Shown here: positions 36,715-48,900 of the stretch, in pieces | How positions within the stretch are numbered: the first letter of the stretch is position 1 | How the letters are laid out: each line of letters starts with the position of its first letter | Assembly (NCBI RefSeq): GCF_001039355.2 | Contig: NW_019775406.1 | Location: forward strand, 163,312-227,311 | Origin: Lingula anatina | Taxonomy: Eukaryota; Brachiopoda; Lingulata; Lingulida; Lingulidae | DNA: 64,000 bases | Direction: 5' to 3' | The notes under the pieces: generated by a model | What the model was told of the DNA's origin: nothing | What the model saw: the letters and a program-made list of their open reading frames with translations, nothing else | Databases searched by the model: none | Position numbers and translations under genes: made by a program

Positions 36715-36941
36715 TCATTTTTTCTTGGCAGAGCTGGCAGCCGTAGGTTTCATAAAACTGCCACCAGGGGGAGAAGTAACTGGGAAATTTGGAAAACTCC
36801 TTCTATGAGGGTGTCCGGCACCTTTCATTGGCCCGCCTTTCCTTTTTTTGTCCCAGATCAGTTTCTCGTGGCGGACAAATATGCCGTGTTTCTTCATGCA
36901 GCGGAAGTAGCGGACTCCTTTCACGGCGCCATCATTTTTAC
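36715..36941 (-). CDS. KIF13B: KIF13 last exon: end of CAP-Gly, short basic tail and stop
   Basis: Begins GKNDGAVKGVRYFRCMKKHG then IFVRHEKL. GKNDG is the conserved groove motif that binds C-terminal EEY/F tails of tubulin and other partners, a known property of CAP-Gly domains. The tail carries HRRSFPNFPVTSPPGGS and ends SSAKKK then TGA. The motif RSFPNFP echoes RSFPNLP in the large linker exon. Confidence 0.96.
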
Positions 36942-39900
36942 CTGAAAAGAGGTGAAATGTTTCATAACATTTTTTTTTAAATTATTAACAGACAAATTTG
37001 ACTTTATTACTAAAACTGTAATGTAATTAAAGTAATTTGAGTGATGAAGGATAAATCTTATTGTCCCTGTGCTGTTGTATCTAACTGCTTATGTGATGAT
37101 GATGTGACGTGCAACCTTTGGAAGAGCAGAAAGGTTACAACATTTTAGGAAATTGTTTTTGTTGCAATAAGGTAATTTGAGTCCAGCAGGAGAAATCTCA
37201 TTGTCCCCATGCTGTTGTTTCTGAGTGCTTTTCCTGTTGATGGGCTGTGTGGAAAGGTTAAGACAATTTAGGTAATTGTTTTTGAAAGAGAAAATATATA
37301 AGTGTCCAGCACATCTGTGTTTAAGTTTAAGAATCAGCAGAATCAGAAAGATAATGAAAATGCTATGGGAAATTGCTCTTGTCAGGATAGATGACATAGA
37401 GGTATTTGTTTATGTGCTGCAAACAAGCTTTATAACACAAATTATGGAATACTGTATAAAAAGTGAATGAAGTGAATAAAGGATTAACTGAGATTTGTGT
37501 GGTTGTGTTGTTCTCTCTCTCAGCATTGCTCTCTAAGTAACAGAACGGTTTGCGTGAACCAACATGGCATTAATGTACATACATATATATGAGCCGGACT
37601 TATGATAGTCTAAAAACTTGGTGAGTTTCAAATTACCTGGTGACAGATTAATAAATAAGCAATATATTACAATTAACTTTTTCTTTTTCAAACAAGTTTT
37701 AAAAAATACAAACAGCACTCCAACGTACCTTCTGCTGCATCCAATTCCACACCCACCCATGGCCCTTGAGCAAATTCTGTTGGCCCCACAAATCTCACTG
37801 TGCCCAGCTTAGATGGCCCCCGTGAGGAGGTCACAATGACAGGCTCGCCTGGCTGAATCCAAGATGGCACTGGACCGTGTCCAATTCGACTCAGGTCTGC
37901 ACGACTTCCGCCAAATGAGCAAAGACTCATGGCATCATCAGTATCATCTGTAAAAAAAAATGATTAAAGATTCAATATAGATTCTACTTTGCTATCTGCT
38001 TTGTCTTTCATATGGACATGTTATCAGGATTAAAAAAATGGAATATGAGTATAATATACAAATTGAGAATAAAGTATCTCATAACATCAAAAATAATTCC
38101 TAGATTTGCAATATTTTACAGAAGAAAAAATCCCACCTGAGTTGTCATCATCCATACTCATACTCGACCGGTCTCCAGCTGCAGCATCAGCGCTGTGTGA
38201 CTTCCTCATGCCATCACCACTAGATGTCGCCAGCATAGCAAAGTCCAGGTCGCCCAATCTCTCCAGCTGTTCCATGGCTTCCTCGCTGTAGGGGTCGTAA
38301 TCAGGAGGATCCTCGGATGTTGTGTCAAAGCTACTATCCGGAAGGTTTGGGAAGGACCTTGTCAGACGACTGTCTGGTTGGGGAGACATAAAGGTTTGGT
38401 CTTTCAGGGAATTCACAGGGGGCATTGTTAATGCCTCAATTTCACTCGTTTTCGAGTCTGACGGCTTTTCAATACTGTCCAATGACTTTGCATGCACCAT
38501 TTTTGCCTCCTCCGTTTCAGTGGATGATAATTCTTTAGTCTTGTTTTCAGTGGAAGCTTCCTGTGCTACCCTTGGAGTTGCCTCATCGTCAGGACTGTCT
38601 GCTTCCTCATTGGTCAAATCTGTGGTTTCCATAGCAACTGGTCCTGGCACTTTATCGGCTATTTTTGTGTCATTTGCTTTGTTCTCAGTCACAGTTTTGA
38701 TGCTTTGCACCTCTTCATCATCCTCGTCACTGGTGCTCTTTTGTTTCTCTTCCACGATATCATGCTTGTGTTTATCGGCCTCGGAATCCTCAATGCTCTG
38801 TAGACTGGTGGAATCCTCCGAGGCAGAGGAGAGAGTATGGGTCGACACAGCTTGTGAGCCGTAACCGCTCGACGTCATACTTGGAGTGAGCGTTTTCACT
38901 TGAAGTTCAGAGATGCTGTCACCAGTGTTGGAGTGACTGATACCAATGCCATCTTTTGGCGGACTGTTCTGAGCCGAGCTCGGTTTTACTCCATCTTTGT
39001 CAGAATGTGGTGCTTTGTACGACTCAAAATCTTGGAATTCATCACTGCTCACGCTGGCACCACGATGGTTTGGTGGCTTTGGACGATCAGGGGACAGGCG
39101 TGTTGCTAGTTCTTCTTCATCAGACTAACAAGGAAACAATTAGAACATGGAGATCAAATACTATAGGAATATGTTAATCTTGCAGATTATATTTTTAAAC
39201 TCTATTTATTTAACATATAAGGTTACTGAGAATTGGAGAGAGTGGCTGATAAGGTTAAGAGAGTCCATATAAAAATTGGTGATTTATAAAAGGCCTTTTT
39301 ATAAAAGGCCTTAATCAATTTTTCAAAGGACTCCCTAAAGACATTGAAGGAAAAAGAATATACATACGTCAATTGATTGTACATAGAAGTTAGGTGGTTA
39401 ATAAAATCATTTCATTTTCAAAGCAGACATTTTGAGAAAACAAGAAATTGCACATCAGGTTGTCCACAAATTCCCTTTTCTAGAATTATAGGTCTGTAGA
39501 CAGCAATTTAAAAGGGGAGGGGATTCTTTTCCTGAAGAAGTGAACCTTTGACCCCCTTTTCATCCCTTCTGGTTGACCAATTTGGGAAATAAAATAGAAC
39601 ATAGAAGTAATCTTTATATACAGAGTGGGCCTTTTACAGACGAAAAGGCATTTTTTTCAGAGCCAAGCCTGTTTTTTCACCTTCCCAATCCTCTGCTTGC
39701 AGAATTGATCATATTAATATATTAGCCACTACTTTTAGACATCTACGGAATAATCTAGCACATACATCATCTCCGTTGAGGAGAGGTTTCTTGAGTTGTT
39801 GCTCCTCCATCAAAGTTCTCATAGGCTTCACTGGTTTAGCTGTGGTAGGACTGGTGAACTTTGGCAGGGCTAGAAAGAGAGATGGAAGGATGAATGAAAC

Positions 39901-42900
39901 GTGGATTTAATCTGGCTTAGAGACATTTGCTGTCTGTGGTTGTTATTTAATTTCCTCCTGCTTTAAGCCAGCGATGTTACAGAGATGTCTTCATAATAAG
40001 AGACATAGCTTTCACAGACATTATTATGCCATTATGGTACATATTAGTATCGATTTTTATATTACCATCAATGCACTAGACACCGCGGCCCATATGTACT
40101 TAAAACTTGCTTTAAAATTGTCCATAACTGTATTTAAAATTTAAAACAAATCCTCATGGGAATATGTATCAATATGTGCTGAGAAAGCAAGTTGCAGCAA
40201 CAGCAGCTAGCATGCAGTACAAATGCATATTCTAATGACATAACAATCAATTTAGGGGGAGACTCAGCTGTTCACATTGAAAGGTTCTCAAAGAAAATCC
40301 AATTTCAAATAGTTAATTTTGCATTACATCTTGAATAAGTTTTAAAGGATGAAAAGGATAAATTCATCATTATTTCCCAAATGAAAATCCAAGTCTGCCC
40401 CTACAAATAAATTCATCTTAACAGATTTGGTAAAAACCTGAACATTTTGTCACTTAAAAATTAATAAATATTTTAAAATGCTTAGTTTTGACACAGCCAT
40501 ATTGGGTGACCAACTTTAGAAAATTGTTGAGAGGTCCATTTCTTTAAGTTTGACAAAATTTTCAAAATGAAAAATTTTCAAGACCGACTAAATTTTCAAG
40601 TTTTTACCATTTGACATATATCTTCAGCAGGCTGTGGGAAAATATTGCACAGATAATTATTTTTCCTGAATCAGTCTATGGATATATAAACTGGATTTTG
40701 GGATGAATTTGGTATCAAATACATTTTAAGAGAGATTTGGAGTGAATTCTGTTGTAATTGAGTAAATTGTTAATTAATTCCCATTTTTCGATAAGCACCT
40801 TTCAAAGAATCAACATTTTCAATAAATAGCACAAGTTTAATTTTTTTTTACTTAATATTTATATTCATATTTTCCTTTCATATTTTGTCAGAGCATTTTA
40901 AATATTTATAAATGATCAAATTTCATGAAATACTGTTGGCTGTTAAATAATCTGAATCATTGTTATTCTGTTGTAATTGAGTAAATTGTAAAATAATTCC
41001 CATTTTTTTCAAAAAAAAAAAAAAAAATATGCAGCTTGAAAAAAATCAACATTTTCAATAAACAGCACAACTTTAAAATTATTTGTCAATATTCATACTC
41101 ATTTTGTCTTTTCTGTTAAAAAATCTGAATCATTTTTATTTTCACAGAATTTTTTGTATGAACTTCAGTACAAGCAATGGTGGTTTCCCTTTTATTTCAC
41201 TATACACATACTTAAATTCTGCTATTCCCTCTAAAATTATATAATAAATTTTTCCAAAAACAAATACCCACTATTATTATAATATTAAATATTTTTGCTT
41301 CATAAGCTTCTGAAAAAGTTAAAGAATTAATTTATAACTTGCATACTTTATTGTTTCACTGTCATATTCACATTATTTGGATAATTACATGAAAGGAAAA
41401 CCACCATGAATGGGCATTTTTAGGCAGAGTGTCAAATATGGGTATTCTCGTATTTCCATACTTGTCGGTGTGAAACTAAACCTATTTTCCTTCCCTTTGG
41501 CTCTAGAGACCAACGTTATAGAATTTGTCACATAACTCGGCCTGTACAGATTTATGCAGGACCTAGACATATAACCTACCAACAAAAAATGTCATAACTA
41601 TAAGAAAATAGAATAACACACAAAAATACAAAGTCAAATAATTAATAATTGTAAACAATAATGTCAAAACCACGAGACAAAAACACACACAACATGCAAC
41701 ATAGTGTAAGATACTGTACAACACAATTTTAGCTACAGAAAAGTTTTTAAAGATAATGAAATTTACAAGCTCGCATTTATCTTCATAGGAACCTACGAGA
41801 TGACAATTTTGACTGAAAAAAAGTGTACATAAGAGAAAAACTGAAATCATCTTGACAGAAAACACTAAGGTAAAACAATAAAACCCACATGTAATGAAAT
41901 TGTCCCAAATGCTGGAAACTCTTAGGGACCGTTCATATGAAAAATCTATTTTCTAAAAATCTATTTTCTATTTGCGGTATCTTGTGATCACTCCAAGCGC
42001 AGCCGAGAATTAATTGGAAGTAACTGGCTCGCGCTGCCAGTAATTACGCCGCGGGGTATTCAGGGCACAGACCGTGATCACAAGATACCGCGAATAGAAA
42101 ATAGATTTTTAGAAAATAGTTTTTTCATATGAAAGGTCCTTTATTCCACCCTCTTGTAGGTTATACAAGTGAGGCACATTATAGAAGCATTTGGCAAATT
42201 TCTTCCTTCATCTTTCCCCATTGTGAAGAAATCTCTCCACACTCCGAGGTTCAAAGACGAAGGTGAAACAGAAGGTGTGACACCTAAACCTATGTGCATG
42301 TACTCATATTTTACTCCTTCAGCATAAAAAACTGCCACTGTTTATGAAACACTTTGAGATCCTCAGCATGTTTTCTAAAAAGAATGTCAGAGTTTCTGAC
42401 AGAAAATCATTGACCAAGGAAGAATCTTTTTTTTTAATTTTGTTTGCAATGATTCACAAGTTTGAATTTTAGTTGAAAACTTGAGAGTGAGAATACAAAG
42501 TATTCAATTTAATATCATATCATTTTATATAAAAATGAAACTGTTGTCACTGTTTTTTTATGCTATTTTGCTGAAAGTTTCTTGGCTTGGAACTTAAATC
42601 TGTTTGTTTTTTTCATATGCAATGAGGTGGTATAACTCTGGTTAAAAAAATTGCTTTTATTGACCACAGTTTTTGTTCAGGACTTATGCAGTGAATTTTA
42701 GTGTTTTTGTTTCCTTTGATCTGATAATTTACTGAATGTTTTATACTCTGTATAAAATACCATAGGGAAAACCAAGTCCTTTTCTACTGATCTCTAGGTT
42801 CAAAAATTCTGTGGAAATATCACAACCTTTTGGAAATTGGAAAAATGATGCTATGGCCATATGATTGTATTTATGTTTTGAAAACCAGTCTTATCAACAG

Positions 42901-45900
42901 ATGACACAAATTCTAGATGTCTGTATTTAAGGCCATAAAAACAAAGCAAATGCTTTGTTTTTCAAAACTCTACCTTTGAGTGAAGTAATTTACTAGCAGC
43001 ATCGCTCTTTGTTTAGGACAAAAGAAATCCAATGTGGCTTGTGGATGCAATGGCCCTTTACCATTGACCACCTTCCAAGACTGATTAACTTTATTAAAAT
43101 TATGAACCTGATATCCAAAATTACCTAAATTATAATCTAAATATTTAATCCAAGGTACAATATGGATATATTAGTGAATGTGTAGAACCTAATAATTTAA
43201 TCTTAAAATATATTTTCAGCAAAGAAACGAGTAAGTTTTGCAAGTTCACTAAAAGATTGAATTTAAAGTAATCCCAATATTAGCTACCCATAATGCCATT
43301 CCATTTACGATACAAATAATGGGGCAATCAAGGAAATAAACTAAGCATAACTGCTGAGGCCTTAGTGTAAACAACAAGTCTGATAAAAGCTGAGCTGGAA
43401 ACGCATACAAATTACACGAAAACATGCAAATACTTGTAGAATGCAGACATAATGCAACAACATGGAGCAAAATGGGCGTGCTGACAGTGACTGCGTACGT
43501 AGAAAAAATCGTGAATGCATGCACATAGGAAGAAAGAGAGATGTACTACCAAAATACGAGAAGAGACTGAACGTACGGCATGGACCCTCTGAACCACCTC
43601 GCGACGACGGCCCCAACCCGCAGGGGTCCCCGCCGCTCAGACTGCGACGCAGTTTAGGTTTGGCAAAATCAAACCCCTTATAGGGCTTGGGCGCGTACAT
43701 GCGCATGAGACGTGCGGGGTCCCTCTTCAGAGGGTTAGTTGTGTGCTCATGCGAGTCGGTCAAACCCACAAAATTGAGACCTAAATCCAAGGAAGTAGGG
43801 CGAGCTGTAAAAAGAATCAAGCACATTGTTAGTGGTACCAATTCCTGCTGCAGTCAAAAAATCTAGGTCAAAGATTAACTAAGGATTCAAGCACATGTCA
43901 ATTCCTCTAGCATTCAAAATCTAGGTCAAGGTCAAGACCAAGGGCAACCTGTGTGTCTACAGCAAGGCCTAAAACGGTCCCCTTTCCTCATGCATGTAAG
44001 GAATTGGAAAAAAATAAATAAAGAGTGAGAAAGGCGACATTTTCAGCTTTACTGTAGCATCAGGATAGCTTTTTTCGTAAAACTAAACAAAATCTAGGTC
44101 AAAGGTTACCAAGCCAAGGCCACCAAGGTCAAAGGTCACCAAGGCAAAGCCAGCACAAAAGCGGCATGTTTATCATCCTCCCCAAACTCCCTCATGCTTC
44201 CCTCAAAGTAATTTTGTGTTCTACATGTATAACATACATCAATTTAAAGACAGTTCTAGTACAATGTGCAAACACATATCAGCTTTCAGTGCAGTTAGCA
44301 AACTAAAGGGTTTCATTTTTTAGTGTTTAAGTATAACCATATGTGAAAATAATTAAATAGAAAAAAAAAAACCAGTTGATGATAATTTGATGGAAATTTC
44401 ATTACTCCTTCTTCTTTGTCTCCACTTTTCAAATTTATGCAAAATTCACCCCTGCTGAATGTTAGCCAGACTTTATACATGAACAATTTGAAAAAATATT
44501 TCTTCGCTCCACCCATAACATATACACTGTCCTATACATGTAAAAAATATTTGAATGTGGCCATCTTTTTACTAAAAGTTTTCTTTTCCAAAATTTCAAT
44601 AAAACATGCAAGTTAAGTTGTCAGTATAGACAAAACCTCTCACAAAAGAAAGGTATCAATTATCCTGTCTGGAGGACCAGATATCAGTAGGGCTGGATAA
44701 TGTTATATTCAGATTGTCATTGGAATTGCCGCAACTCTAACCTCTCCACTTTTTTCAGAATTCTACCTAAGGCAACTGGAAAAAGGTCTGCTTACCTAAG
44801 TTCCCCAATCCAAAGGCAGCTCCCATGCTCTTGCTCTCCCTTAGTGTGTCCTTCTTGCCACCAGAGTTCATTGACAGCTGAGAGACATCTTGTATACTCT
44901 CTGCCCGCAGCTGGAGATAAAAAAAAGAAATTTGTAATTGACTTCATTGGTCATGGTCATTGTTTAAAAGCCTTTTTTTAATATTGGTCTGTATACTTTG
45001 GCTATTCAATTTTTACCAGTGCACTCTGAGAGGTACCAACAAAGAAATACACAACATGGCGTTAAAACTCATCTCCATTTTAACATAAGCTAGATTCAGT
45101 ATTATACATACAGAAATAATTCTTTCGTTATCTTTGACAGTACACTCGTTTTCAAACCTCACTTCAGAAAATAACAAATATTACTCTTCCATATAGTTAC
45201 TAGTAGGTGAATTTTTCAGTTAATTTGTAGAGTTCTTTTTGGTTTAAGCAAGAGCCTGATGTGGCCATGCTTTCAGAAAATAAGTTAAAAAGACACACTA
45301 TAACCAGGAAACAAGCCCCTTTCTTTCCAAATAATAATAAAGCAGAGAACTTGTAAACAATTAAAGCCACAACAAAATAATTAATAAAATATGTATAAAT
45401 TATCAAATGAAAATGCAATTATGAAAACAAATGAATCAGTTGCAAAATCAAATACTTTAACACTCAAATAAATTATTAATCATTAAGCCTTGATTGTTCG
45501 ATATTCTGTATCTTAAAACAGTGAAAGCAAAATGAGTCTGTGCACAAGTGGGTGCATGCATGCGCATCTTAATTGTGTGTAATACATATACATGTTTGTG
45601 TATAAATGTATATAATGTAAGTCATTCAACAGAAGCAAATGCAGGAGCGGATTCAGAGATATTTTCTGACAGTCTTCCAAATTATCTTTGTTGCTCTGTT
45701 CTTCATTTTTGACCGTCTTCCGACAGAAAAAATTAGATACCCATGAATGTAAACTTGAAAATCTGACCGTCTTCCGGAAGACCCAGAAGACGCCCTGAAT
45801 CCGCCCCTGAAATGTGCATGTATGATGTGTGTTCAAACATGCCCGTGTGCATGTTCTTACATGCATATGTGTGTGGTTAACTATCTGTAACAAATAGACT

Positions 45901-48900
45901 ATCATGCTACATCCAATAAACAAATATCAAATGGCTGTGTTCACTTCTGAATCAACTTAGACCTGAAACTGACCAACTGACAAAACCTGAAGGTATTTTC
46001 TCGCTTAAGATTGCCTTACTTTATCCAAGTAGGTTTACAAAACAATGGCTTTGAAATTTCGAAATAGCCTCTTACTGATTTAAATTAGTGGAAGGTGTTT
46101 GAAAGAAAAGAAATAGCTAAGAATTGTAAACATACAGAGGTTTTATAGCAATGGCCCTGATTGCTCATTTAAAGTCAATTATACAATAGGCAGTTCTTAT
46201 CCTATGGTGGTGTCATTTAGTCCTGCTCATGTTTAAGTTGATTCTAGTGTGAATGCAGCCTGGGTCACATACCTGGTTATCCAAAGGTGAACTGAGGTGG
46301 GGAGACATGTCCATTCTCAAGGCCTACATTAGTCAAGCAAACAAACAACAATACACTTAAAGAGTCAATACTACATTGCAAGTGAGGGTGGGGGGGAGGA
46401 GACAGAAAGGAGGGGCAATAAAATAATACAATTTTTAGGTTAAAACTAAGGTACACAATACTTTTGAGGCAATACATTTACAATATGATGTACTGTACAC
46501 TTGGAGGGAGGAATTACATAATAGGAATCTAAAAACATCAGAATATAATACTGAAACATGCAATATCATAAAAAGGAGTAAAGAAATACAGGGTGGTCCA
46601 TAAAAATGACCTACTTTAAATTAAGACTGAAAGTAAAATAGGTCATTTTTATGGACCACCCTGTAGGTTTTGGTACTGCAAAAATGATACAGACCAACCA
46701 ACCAACCAGGTAGTTAGGGATACACTAAAAAACTTGAAATTTTCGTCAGTCCTGAAAATTTTGTCAGAAGACATTTCTCGGTTGATAAAATTTTTTCACT
46801 ATGAACATGGGCCTATCGTTAATTTTAAAAAGTGTGTCACTTACTTTGGCCATGCCGTCACAGATTCACACATTTTAAAATATAAATTTGTTTTTAAGTG
46901 ATGGAATTTTCAAGGTTTTTACCGTACACATTTCAGTGGTCAAGGACATTCTTTATTGAACATTTCACAGGAATGTAAAAACTTGACGCAAAGAAAATGA
47001 TGGAAATTGTAGAGAATTTTTCCAAATAGAAAAAAAAACATGTAAATAATACAGAATGATACTTCTTAAAATTCTAAACACAGAACATATGGCATTCATA
47101 CTAACAAGCAAAGATAAAAAGTGCCTTTAAAAATATTCAAGATTGACAGCTCTGTAGATGACTATTGTACTACTAAATAAATATCAAAAGATAAATAAAA
47201 AGGAATTAAGAATACAACACATAATACTAATACTTTGCATTAAAGGTGCACAGCCTATAGGAAAACAAGTTGCACATATAAAGTGAGGCCATGCAGATTT
47301 CAACTGAATACTTCACATATAAGCTGAATAAATGAATAAATAAGAGATTATTTTGAAGACTTATCAATGTAAGTGATAACAAAAGAAAACTTACAGCTTG
47401 TATATTAGGTACACTTGATGTCTTCTTCAGAGATCGTCCTTCTGCCGAGAGCAGTTCCTTCACAGCCACTTCCTGTTTATTACAAAAAAAAAAAATAATA
47501 ATAATAAAATGCCATTTTTTAAATTGATTACTTTTCACGAGAGGTAAAACAAACATTAAAATATTTTTAAAATATACAAATTTTATATATCATAACATGT
47601 TTAGAGCTGTTAAGAAAAGTAAAAATTTGAAGAATATTTTGGTAGAAAAATTACATACTAAGTAACGTAATCCACAATATTTCTCAAAAACAGATTACTT
47701 CTCTGAAAATAACTAAAACAATATAGAACTTATAACAAATAAGACAGCTGGCGATGTCAATGCGATTGCTTTTCTCCGCAGTCAATTCAGTTGTGAGCAA
47801 TTTCTTCAAGATACTGACCTGTCTTAACTTGTCTAGCAGCAGTATACTTTCCACTGCTGACACGCCCTTGATATATTTCTCGATATAGGACTCTCCGTCT
47901 GGCATCCCAGACTCATTTTGAGAGGCAGCCATCTGTGCCAGGGTTTCTCTGTCTTCTAGCTCTTCTGACGCCTGAGAAGACAAATAAATAAATGGTGTTA
48001 GACAAAATTACCATTTTATTTTCTTTCTTTGCAAGAAACAGATATTTGCCAAATTTAGAAAGAAATGGTATAACAGAGCATTAAGGAATCGGGTGCTCAA
48101 ATCAGCTACATATAAAAAAAATTTACAAAGAAACAAAAGAAAAAATAAAAACTTTAAAGCCATTCATGTCATGAATATTTAGGCTTACAATCACTGTCTT
48201 TTCTTTTTCAAATATGCTATATGCTAGAGCAACTTCTCATAGACAGCTACAAAAAATTTGTTTGCCTTTACCCACAATTAAACTGTTTACAGTGAAATCA
48301 AAACCAGGCATGCATTTTAGAATCTATAGCTTGTCTTGAAATCAGTACCCCCTACCTTTGGTATATTGGAGACAACTTCAAAGGTGATACAAGAGCTGTA
48401 GAGGTTGTCCTCTTTCATGTGTGCCGCCGTCAAGATACGCTGCATTGTCTCGTGCTGTAATTAATTAATTATCTACTTCATCTACAAATTACATTTCCCT
48501 ATAGATGACAAGTTTATATTAAGATTTATGTCACACGTTGCTCCATTTGACAATATATCGAAATGCTAATTTATATTGTATTTTCTTTTTAGCTCTTTCA
48601 CACTACTGGTCAAACGTTAACTTTTTTTAAACAGTGAATTTTTCAAAATAATTTCATAACAACATAAAAATCTTATGTTACTAAAAACAACAAACTGACA
48701 TGCTATACTTAACCCTTTTTACCATCATAAACCTTACCCCTTTAAAATAATTGATCCCCCCTATCTTTTTCTTCAGTTTATTGGTAAGACTCTGTCTCTT
48801 ATATACACTGACGCATATCCTTTTGCGTAGAATTATATCTATTGGTGCTGGGTGACTTAGGCGAACTACAACCTTGACGATAAGGTACACCAGTTCGTTG

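Noticed and set aside
38322-38864. Plus-strand ORF of 180 codons
   Set aside because: It is the exact antisense of the KIF13 linker exon 38137-39124, whose frame, splice sites and motifs are supported.
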